A DNA stretch of 64,000 bases from Mesocentrotus franciscanus (Eukaryota > Echinodermata > Echinoidea > Camarodonta > Strongylocentrotidae): positions 21,573,533-21,637,532 of the forward strand of contig CP137680.1 in the NCBI GenBank assembly GCA_037976565.1, in the 5' to 3' direction. The notes beneath the pieces are model-generated. The model worked only from the letters and a program-made list of their open reading frames with translations. It made no database searches and had not been told where the DNA came from. Position 1 is the first letter of the stretch, and every line of letters starts with the position of its first letter. Positions 23,876 to 34,544 of this stretch are shown here, piece by piece. Both the position numbers and the translations under genes were made by a program.

Positions 23876-24145
23876 TCAAATGTCATAATATTCTAAATAT
23901 GGCATGTTAACAGCATAAAAATAGGGACAGGTTTTTATGCCACATGTTCGTGTAGTCCCATATACATCTTTCTGTGTACAGTGCTTGTAACTTGACCAAG
24001 AACGGGCCAAATTTCTTAACATTTTGAGGATTCCAGAACCTTGCAGTACACACCGATACTTATATGCTAGATGATCAACCTTTTCTGATCGATTCCACAC
24101 CGTTTCTTTCACAATGCAATCGCATGACCAGAACTCAACCTTATT
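23876..24145 (-). repeat. dispersed repeat, reverse copy of an inverted pair
   Basis: Reverse-complement partner of 21344-21600, separated from it by about 2.3 kb. A GC-containing hairpin (AACGCACCCTTT … AAAGGGTGCGTT, 23760-23808) lies beside it. Confidence 0.65.
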
Positions 24146-24664
24146 TTTAAGTGGACATTTCTACTGTACACATTCTTCCAAATGGAAATACAAATGAATG
24201 ACAACACACACAATATATTTTTTCATAATAAACATGTACATGTGTCATGTCATGTACCTGAAAAACAGGGGTAGTACTATTCTGAAAAATTATTCTTATA
24301 TTGTCATAAGAAATCACAAGTAAGAATTAAGTCATTGGTGAATTTCTGCGCGAATCTGGCTGCATTTACGTAAAGTTACTTAAAAGAGACATCTGCGCAA
24401 GCACCAATGGTGGGTGTTTGTTCCACACAATTTTAGTTTGTTATGACAATTAACATCATTTTCTCTAGTGTACATGTCATTTACATAAGACAACAGAATT
24501 TTCAGAACATATAGTCCCAGAAGTGCAATGGATTTGGATTTATTTTGGACATTCAAGGCTCCACAGCGTGTGTCCAAAACTGTCATTGAGCAGGCTGCCA
24601 TTGACCGGAAGTTGTACACCTCAAGCCAGCCAAATTGAGAGATCTATGCAATAGGCGGCTACTA

Positions 24665-24725
24665 GGTGCAAAAATGTCAGAGGTAAAAATGTCAGAGGTA
24701 ATAATGTCAGAGGTAAAAATGTCAA
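24665..24725 (+). repeat. 15-bp minisatellite, unit AAAAATGTCAGAGGT
   Basis: Four consecutive copies of AAAAATGTCAGAGGT with one A-to-T variant. Confidence 0.9.
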
Positions 24726-24922
24726 AACAAAAGCATGTTACAGGTTGAATATTGGTAATGGTTGTAAAGTATACTAGGCTTATCGAAAAAGAATAACAAA
24801 GGATTCTCTGCAGTCATTATTTCAGCGCTGCTTTATTTTCTTCTTTCTTTAACTTTTATATACCTTTCAGCCCAAAATTGTGACTTTTTGCCCGATTTCT
24901 ATAGTGAGGTACCGTATATAAA

Positions 24923-25408
24923 TACCTCACCTTAGAAATCTAGCCATCTGATTGGTCGAAATTGGAGTCGTGAATTTAGCCATGCCCCGCCTACCAGTCA
25001 ATAGTCTTTTAAAAAGTGCCCTCGTACCCGCCTACCAGTCAATAGTCTTTTGAAAAGTGCCCTCATACTGCGATCCCCATTGGCTTACGTGTTAAAATTG
25101 TCTTTGTGCGAGCGCGGACACCATAAAGTGCTTTTTGTCTGTGATTCCCAAATGATTGAAACTTTCAGTCATTTTTCCAGCGAAGATTAACAGACAGTGC
25201 CTCAGATTTTCTGTGATGTTTTAACTATGTCTATTTACTCAATAAAAGGATAAGGTAAGAATTCTTGGTAGATTTTTGTTTCAATTCAGCATATAAAAGA
25301 CATATCGACTGCTTTATTATTCGCCTCTGGGTCATGGCAGGATGTGCACGTTCTCTTGAGCCTATAAAACAGCTAGGCCTCTCGAAGCAGTCGATATCTC
25401 TATACTAG
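24923..25408 (+). mobile_element. shorter copy of the 19889-20908 element
   Basis: Shares the start (CTTAGAAATCTAGCCATC), the middle (AATGATTGAAACTTTCA, CAGACAGTG) and the end (AGCAGTCGATAT) with the 19.9-kb copy. It has a much shorter fold-back part and no nested insertion. A direct duplication containing CCCGCCTACCAGTCAATAGT occurs near 24980-25060. Confidence 0.65.
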
Positions 25409-25409
25409 T

Positions 25410-28400
25410 AAAACAAATGCAGCATCTTTCCACCACATATCCTATTTCTCAATGATGTAGTTCTCAGCAAATCATCATAGAAAGTTAGAAACAGAGTCTT
25501 ACATCACTATATCTTATGAAGTCATTAGTAGGTCCTTAACTGGAGTATCGATCTCCCACCATCCAATTCCTTCCTGCCTTTCAAGAACTGACAAGAATGA
25601 GCACCAATTCTTCTGGACTAATAAATATGTATCCAACATGTTTGGATAGAAAATGTCACTGGCTTTATCATTATAGTTTGTGTCTTTTGCAATGTGGTCA
25701 TTGGTAGGCCTACATATTTTCTGCTTAAGTTAAAGGTCAGGTGAAATCCAAATATAAGGTGATGCCTGTTGATGTGCAGGGCTGCATACAAATCATATTT
25801 TGTTATTCAAACATCTATATATATGTCATAGATTTTTAAATATTTTTTAAAATAATTTTCTCAGACCTGCTAAGCTCCACCCTAAAAAAATGATTGACAG
25901 ATGATGTCACAAGATGAATGCTGTCACAATGAGGAGGAATCTAGCAGAAAATTTACCACATACACAATAGGCTACGGTGAAAAACACTGCATGCATGTAG
26001 ATGGGACACATGTTTGTGATACTATAGTGCAAGTTTGGAAATTGGCATGTCAAATTCCAAATATGTACATGAAGATCTATACAAGACTGTTCAAAATCCT
26101 TTTTACTTTTAGGGGACAATTTTATCAGAGTATATTCTTCCACACTCAACTTACATTTTCACATATTATATTTTTCACATAAATTAGAACTCTGCCTTCT
26201 CGACTCCTGAATCTGTGCATGCAGCCACTGTACAGCTTATTAATCTTTTCCAAATCATAGGGTCTAGACTCTACTGTCATAAGAATATTTGTGTGCACCT
26301 CAAAGAGCTAGTCATACCAATTTTGGAAGACCGTAGGGTACATGGTACTTGGTTCATATAATCCTCCTAAATATTATAGGCCTACTCCAAAATGAAGTTT
26401 AAACTGGAGGTGGTGGAGGGTGAACAAGTAATACTAATAGTATTAGGCCTAGTTAGAAGTGGAAATTTCTGTTCTATAAGGACAGCAGATTTGAAAGTGA
26501 GAGGACTGCTTTGGTTGATGTACTTTAAACTGTTGAACCACTTGAAGGCTCTTCCATTTTTTGTGGTCCTTGAAAAAAAAATGATTGTGTGTAAATGTTC
26601 GAATTGGCATTTGAAATTTAAAACTGCATGGTAAGACTTTGACTTTTGAGTGCATGATGACCTCGCCTTCATGGGACAGGTTTTGGGTTATAGTTATGAA
26701 TTGGAAATCGATGTCAGTGAATTAATAAGTTGACCATTAATCATATAGAAGCAGGTTAGACAGTGAGCTTCTCTGCGGTCTTTCAGGGAGTATGTCCCAT
26801 TTATTAACTTGACTGAGAAGTTCGGTTACTAGATGGTATCCCACCCATAAGTGTTTGTAACGAAACGTGCAGCCCGACGTTGAATTTGTTCAATAGATGT
26901 AATATTCTTGCTTGTGACCGTGTAGCCTGTAGGGTAGGCTATATAGACCTTAGTTGAAATTGAAATGAAAACATGGACAAGTTCATGGGCTCCCTATTCA
27001 TGGAAGTAGGCATAGGCCTAAACTGCTATAGCCAGGGGCAGGCAGAGGGTATGACTCGTTTAACTTTAAGATTCTAACAAGTTAGATCTATCATCTAGAT
27101 CTAGTCTAGATCTAGAATCTAATGTTGTTGGATGTCATAGATCTATCATCTAATTCGATCATACACAAATTATTTCTGACGATTCTAATACAAACAGGTT
27201 TGCATGCCGAAAGTTAACCCATTAGATAGGGTCTAGACAGTAAATTTAAAGAGCTATATACTTGTGTTAAAATGAGGTTTCGTTCACGTCTGGTATTCCC
27301 ATAGGCCATAGGCCATAGTCCATAGGCCATAGTCCATAGCAAGGTCTAACGGTGCCGATTGAAATAACCCTGTGTCATGCATGGCCTACCATATGGGCGC
27401 ATTGCACGAACATTTACACACACAGTCCTACATGTACGTACATGTACCCAGTACATCATGCAGCCATGCGCCACGTGCTCTAACGCACGTAGCTAGCACA
27501 GTAGGGCCTACACGTTGAAAATTGTCATTTCAAAAGATCGTTCATTTGAAGGGTTTATGTATGGGTATAGAATTAAAATCAAACAAATGTGAGAAAATAA
27601 ATGAACGGGCATACCCTAAGATGTAAAAACTGCGACAAATCAAAGTCTATAAACGCTCGCCTCAGTTTTTCGTGATCCTCGACGCGGCCCGAAGTCAAAA
27701 AAAATTATCGGCTCACATCCCGTCGCCATACTGCGACACATGATTTTGCATTATGGGTAAAGGCCTCAATTTGGCGGCAAAATATTTACGATTTCAATGC
27801 CATGTGGTCGACGGTTATTTTCCTACGTTTTTGAACCGCGTGTATAAGTGGAGCCCATATGTATTGAAACAGACTCGGGAAGGGTTGCATATTTATCAAA
27901 GTCGGCATGACAATTAACTCACTGTTATCAGTCCGTCGAATTATAGGCCCAATTTATAAGCGCCTAGTATACTATATATTATTTATTTCCATTTATAGCT
28001 AGGTCTATATATTTTTTTCCCAATTCTCTTTAGAGAGTCGACACTAAACTACTAGTATAGGCCTACTGTTTTAGTGTTGGATTCTGTGCACACTCGTTCC
28101 GCCGCATATCTAGGCTTATATATGGCGCTGGCCTACTTACAAAAAATAAAGAATTGCACAGTTTTGCGGGCAATTTCTTCACGGTATGTACTGCCCCTGC
28201 TAATTAGGCCTGAATAATTATTGACAGCTGCATTCGATGCTTAGAACAAAGCCAGTTCAGTATACGTGCAAGGTAAAATCAAGGGCTTTTTAACGGAAGT
28301 TTAGCTAGCCCCCAGTAGGCCTATATAGCGCCCCCCTCGATCCACTAGTCCCCTTTCTTTTTCAAATTCAAATTCAAACTTTATTGATTTCAATCCAAAC

Positions 28401-28676
28401 AGATAGGATCATTCTCAATTTTTGTACATTGGAAAACAAATTTCAAATGGTTATAGTGTAAGTGTAAAGATAACATAACCAGGAGCGACACAAATTAACA
28501 TACTACTTCATGTCTCACCTGAAATGTAGTACAGGGATGAGAATAAATTATATTACTCGTAAAACTTTTTCCCTTTTCTTTTCAAATTGAAAAAGAAGAA
28601 AACAAAATATAAATATATATACAACATGATAATATTTCTATCACATGATAAACAATCAAAATATATTAATAGTACA
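25410..28676. other. intergenic sequence between MGA and GM2A
   Basis: No supportable exon. Small features are a palindromic run of AGATCT/TCTAGA near 27085-27125, a CATAGGC/CATAGTC mini-array at 27300-27340, and a (TTCAAA)n tail-like stretch at 28363-28382 leading into a conserved-looking retroelement tail. Confidence 0.4.
27700..27860 (-). promoter_or_regulatory. weak candidate promoter, possibly for MGA-like gene
   Basis: A locally CpG-containing patch in AT-rich DNA has an E2F-like TTTGGCGGCAAA (27771-27782), a GCATTATGGGTAA motif nearby and several CG-rich blocks. No transcript evidence exists in the sequence. It could equally belong to nothing or to another direction. Confidence 0.2.
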
Positions 28677-29015
28677 CAGTGGCGGATCCAGGGGGGGCCC
28701 CCTCCCCTAGAAAAAGAAACAGGTAAAAACACCCTTTTTTTGAAAAAAAAGGGCCCCTCCTGGCGCCCAAGGGGGTGGCGGTGGAAAAAATAACCCTTCC
28801 TGGAGGGAAAAAATTTTCGGGTGCCAAAAAAAATTGTGCTCACTACCCTGGCGCCCAAGGGGGGTGGTGGTGGAAAAAAATAACCCTTCTTTTTCTTTTT
28901 TTTTGCTCACTACCCCCCACTGAGCGAAAAATCGACCGGCACGATTTTCAAATTTTCGCGCGAAGTGGGCCCCTTTTTAGGCCCCCTCCCTTGCCGCCGG
29001 CTGGATCCGCCCCTG
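28677..29015. mobile_element. hAT-type miniature element with 8-bp target duplication
   Basis: The ends are CAGTGGCGGATCCAG and CTGGATCCGCCCCTG, flanked on both sides by the identical octamer ATAGTACA (28669-28676 and 29016-29023). An 8-bp duplication plus CAG…CTG ends is the hAT signature. The body has two related GGCGCCCAAGGGGG blocks and no transposase, so it is non-autonomous. Confidence 0.85.
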
Positions 29016-29023
29016 ATAGTACA

Positions 29024-29698
29024 TGTATTAAGATACTGAAGATCGAGTACATATGTATAAAGATAAACAGCAATGTAGAACTGATACTGAAGGAGGTAAG
29101 AAATTACGTGGTCAAAAAACAATACTTGAACTTTGTATATATTTATACATACAAACACGCACATATATTAATGCATTAAAAAAAAAAAATCAAAGATCAA
29201 AGCAGAGGAGTTTGGAACTATCATATTCATGCAGTATCGGCGCCACAAGAAAAACGTATCCAAACCAATATAATATATATCCTTATATTTTCTAATACCG
29301 ATTTTTGTTTGTTTTTTGTTTAATTAAAAAAAAATATTCAGAAGAGTCTATGTAATGACGGGCGTAATGATGAATATATATTTTTAAAAAAGAGAAATAT
29401 ATGAAGAGTCTACGTACGTAATGACGGGCGTAATGATGTGAAGGGACGGGGGTGTAAGTCTATTTCCCGTAGACTCTACGCGCATATTATACAAATATTT
29501 TCAGTTTATCTTCTTCCTCAGTTTTTTCTGCTGAAATTATTATTTATATATATTATATGTCCGTGACGTGGCCGTACGGCCGGTGCAGGTGGCACGTAAC
29601 GTATGTACTGTACTTGTACTTGTGTAAATATTGTGTTCATTGCCGAAGAAAACTTTGATATTGATTCATGTGTATGTTTGACGTGACGTTATTTAGAA
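29024..29698. other. region upstream of GM2A
   Basis: AT-rich sequence with a directly repeated phrase GTAATGACGGGCGTAATGATG (near 29351 and 29418). The last 130 bp before the ATG contain TGACGTGG and TGACGTGACGT CRE-like motifs, which may be part of the GM2A promoter. Confidence 0.35.
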
Positions 29699-32600
29699 TT
29701 GACTACCAACATGCAGCAACATACGAAATTGATAGTTGTCATATTTGTGACTTTGGTTGTGCCTTGTATTTTAGGCTATAACCAAGAGAAGGAAAACTTC
29801 ATCGCTCTTATGAAACTTCTAAACACGCCACAAAAACCGGAGCGATATGTTTCACCCGTGGACGTAAAGGTATGTACTATTGACGATATCAGACCGACGG
29901 GCCGCCGCGCTCTTCCGATCCGCTAGTGGGCACGGTGGCGCGGTGCGGCGTGAGCTGAGCTAGCTAGCTGCGCTGGGCTTGTGCCAAGGCCAAGCAAGTT
30001 GCTTGAGCTAGATCATGACTAGACTCGAGAGTCGAGTGGAGTTACAGCAGAGCTGCGTTCTTTTACATGTTTTTATTTAGCTTTCTTCAATGTTCTCATG
30101 TCATTAAGCCTCGAAATCCAATTCTAAATCATGGCAATGTGTACCTGCACCGGTGTACCTAGACTAGAATAGATGTTGTGTGTCCGGATAGGTTTTGTAT
30201 TGGGACATTTCATATCAAACAGCAATGACATGTGCAGAAGTTTACAAACAATATTTCATAAAATCTTCGAATCAAAGACTTGCGTTGGCCAATATTATAA
30301 ATATAAAGGACAAATATTTGTGATGCCAAGTGCTATTTGATGAATGTTTGTTAAATGTTCAGACACTTGACCCCCATCGTACCATCTAAACTAAATTTCT
30401 AAAAATAGTGAAACTAAAAGTGTGTAGAAAAAGATCTAGACCTTCTAGTTCTATTTATTAGTATTACTTTATTATTACTAGTATTAGGCCTAGTACTAGT
30501 AGTAGGCCTAGAGTAAATAGTACTGGTACCAATTTGCTTTGCCCTTTGTCATGTTTGTACAATTAAACTTGTTACTTGTATTGTATTGACTATTGTAATC
30601 AATGAACAAAATTTATTTACAGGATCACATTGTATTTACTTCCTGTGTCACTGATAATCTGGAGCTGGGGACTGACTTTTTAAACATCATAAATTGTTGA
30701 ATATCGACATCACCATCACCAGACACCATAAAAGTTGTAACTAAAATTACAAGATGCAATTCAGTTTTAGAGACGGAATAGATTTGTAATACAGGGGGTC
30801 GTTTCATCGAACCGTCTTAAGTACAATATCAAAGACATCTCAACGCTGTCAGCCTTTCACCTGACCTTTCCGCTATTAAAGTTTTTCACAACACCGTCTT
30901 TGCCAAGATGATCAAGCGACAACTTCCTCCGAGAAGAGATTTCTCATGACTCCAAAGTCCAAACCTGTCATGACTATCTTTTTAGAACGTCAAGTCAACT
31001 TTAAATTATTCTATGTGCAGTGCAAAAATGAAAACTGAAAATATGTTTTAAAACTTAATTTTGTCTCGCCTGCATAGCAAAAGCGAGACATAGGCGCCGC
31101 GCTTATCCGGTGGCGGCGGCGGCGTCAACATCAAAAACTTATCAAAGTTCTTATTCAATGAAACTTGGACTAAAAGGTTATTAAGTATCCCCAATCATGT
31201 GAGTAGAATTTCAGGTCACAAAGTCAAAGGTCATTTCAGGTCAACAAACTTAGACTATGTTGTGGCATCATCATCAAACGAATTTTTAATATAATTTTGA
31301 AAGTATACATGTAAGTTCTTATTCAATGAAACTTAGACTAAAGAGTTATCAAGTATCCCCAAGTATCCCCAAGTATCCCCAAGTATCCCCAAGCATGTGA
31401 GTAGAATTTCAGGTAACTAAGTCGAGGTCAAAGGTCATTTCAGGTCAATAAACTTAGACTATGTTGTGGCATCAACATCAAAAACCTAACCAAATCGACA
31501 CAAGTGATTGCAATCACTTATGTAAATAGTCTGATTTTCAGACCCTTGTACCGAATTTAAGATTTAATCAGTTTAATTTTGGCCATTACAAGAAGTGGGT
31601 TATTGATGTAGACAAATGCTGCATGTACCTGTTACAGCTCATTTTATGTATACTATTACCAAAGAAAAATGAAGTCAGTCAGTCACTCAATAGTGTCTGA
31701 CAGTGAAGTCTAGAAAGTAAACAGGTTTCTTTGCATAATTTGTATACTAGGACGTTACTAACGTTGAAATTTCACAGATAGGACATACATGACATATTCA
31801 TGATTCCTGCAATGTTCTACAGAATTAGATGTTGGCTGCAAAAGGGACATAGTAGCCTATCTTTAATGCCTTTACAGGTAATAAGATTTTTTTTTGTCCA
31901 TACATCGCTCTACCATAGAAAAGTTGCCAAAGATGGAACAGCAATTAATTAGTTTCAGACCCATGAGAGTGACAATTTTTGTGTAGGTATTTCTCTAGAT
32001 ATTTTCCATTTTGTAGCACAACTTAGATACAAATCATATCACATAGTTATTTGATAAATAAATATTAAAGCTGAGTCATGAAATGTCTTGTTTTCATTAT
32101 TTTCTTAAATATTAAAAAAAATCAGGATCTCATTTTAATTGGATATGAGTTAATGGTATCCTCTTACTTGCAAATTTTGATTTGGCTCATCGCAAAAGCA
32201 GCCTTCAGTTTCCTAAATTTTATACATTCTTGAAGTCATTAGTAATGCATGTTTTCATGCAAATTGGATGTTTTTATCATTTGTGCTACCACAAATTAAG
32301 CCTCATAATCTCTTTTGGTAATTCAGGATAAAATCTGATGGATTGTGACGAAGAGTATATTTTTGGAGCCATTGTATCCAAATCATGAATTTGTGAAACA
32401 TCATTTGTATAATTGATATATATTGTACAACTTGAATGAGGCCATCATTGTGCATTGTCAAGTATATAGTGTATCTTACAAGCAAACTTCTAGACCTACT
32501 TGTATAATTTGTGGATTCCAACATTCCCAACGTAGCTCAAAAATTGCTTTTCATTGTGTTTTGTTATCACTTATCAGTTATATAATGTTTACATTTTGCC

Positions 32601-34497
32601 TACAATTCTAAGTTTTCCAATGACCCCAAGGTGTTTTGCAGTGGGTGTGTGTGTTTTTTATCACCAAGTTCTCTGTGATTTTGTTTACATTTTGACAATT
32701 GCAACCACCCAAATGGTGCTTTGAATTGTAATTGTATGTTCTTATCAGCAAGTTTTACTAATGGTGTTTACATTCAACTAGTTTAATCCCCCCAAAATAA
32801 ATATTTTTCTTCTCATTTTCCAATAATATTTTAAAATAAGTTTAGACATTTTTGTTTTGAACTTCATGTGTTCAAACTTCATGATAATGCACATTATAAG
32901 TGGTTGTAGATAGATTAAATGTAATTCAAGCTAGTAATCATACCATATTTTGAATACTGAATGAAACTTGTTTGTTTGGAATTCAACCTTGGTAGCAAGT
33001 TACGCTGTAGATTGAAGATTGAAAAAAACATTAAACAAAAACACAAACAAAAACAAAGTAAAAATATAGATAGAGTGAGATAGGTCAAAGTTGAACAAAA
33101 TAGGATCCTGGCATTATGATGGTACATCTTTCTTCCATTTTGTCTAAATTCCTACTTGCCACAGTTTCCTGTGTCTGACCAACCCATTGTGACATCATTC
33201 AATTGGAAGTCGTGTGGTCCTTCTGATCCGATCTCAGCCGATGTGGTCATCATGCCAGATCCTCTCGTTATCCCAGGCAACATCACGGTCGAAGCCAACG
33301 CCTCGCTCAAGGTGGATGTGGTCGCCCCTGTCAAGGTTTCCCTCTCTATCAAGAAGAAGGTAGGGGCAGGTTTCGGGGGGATGAGTGTGAGATTTTCCCT
33401 CTGGGGTTTGCAATTATTTGTTGATTAATAGGAATTTCTGGGTCTTTTTTCTCTTCTTCTTCCTGTCAAGGTTTTGTTTACTATCAAGAAGGAAGTGATG
33501 CATGTTACTGAGGCAAGGGGAGGGGGAGGGGGCGGTTTTGGAAGAGGGCATGGAATTTCTGTCCAAGAAGAAGTTAGGGCATAATACTGGGTGGGGACAT
33601 GAGATTTAACTCCTGGGGTTTGCAATTTTTCAGTTTATAGGAATTTATGGAATAAAGATTGTATATTCCTTCCGGTTTTTAATTAAAGAAAAAAAGAATT
33701 GCCTCATGATCCATGTTCACACATTTTGATAAAAACGTCTTGTCTCCTGGTCCTGTTACGATGTTTGAATTGTCCATCTATATAAAACACTATTGATATG
33801 ATCACCCCTTTCTCCTTTCATCGCAACTCTGCTCTTTCTGTCTGTCCGTCTGTCTGTCTCTTTTTTATTTCATACTTGTGCCTCGTACTATGCCTTCTAT
33901 TTCTCACTTAGCACAGTGGTATATAATTTATTAACATTAATAATTATGATAATAATTATAATAATTATAATAATAATAATAATATAGCGCAACTGCTACA
34001 TGTATGTATATAAATATACTCTTCTGTGCTTCATACAGAGTATCATATTATTACACTACCTAGTTGTAGCTAAGCCGCCATAATATGGCGCTGGCGCATT
34101 AAATGATTCAAAGAAATTCAAGGAATTGTTACAAATGATTTTGTTTTTATGTGTTAGATAGCTACAAATTTGAAAGAAACCTTATAATGATACATTGATG
34201 TAATTGTTATCATTATTTTTTTTTTGTATTATGATGATGTGTAAGTGTGTTGATGTGTGTCAATAAGTTGGTTCAAACTAAATTAAACACAATCTCTTTG
34301 AACCTGTCAGGTCTTAGTATGGATACCCATCCCGTGTATTGACGGCGTCGGGTCCTGTACCTACGACGATGTCTGCGAGATGTTGGATACAACTTTCCCA
34401 CCCAGTCAACCATGCCCTGATCCTTTGGCTACATACAATCTACCCTGCCATTGTCCTTTCAAAGCAGTGAGTGTTACATGCCTACCTCTTCTTATTG

Positions 34498-34544
<47 letters not shown>

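Noticed and set aside
28553..29179. Overlapping 67-134-codon frames rich in Lys, Phe and Pro
   Set aside because: They run across the hAT-type miniature element and its homopolymers, with no conserved motif.
13895..29698. T-box exons of MGA
   Set aside because: No GRRMFP-, WMKQPVSF- or NPFAKGF-like coding was found on the minus strand by eye; absence is not proof because short exons can be missed.
30790..30960. Another CAGGGGG-ended element starting at 30792
   Set aside because: The left end resembles the fold-back families but no matching right end was found.
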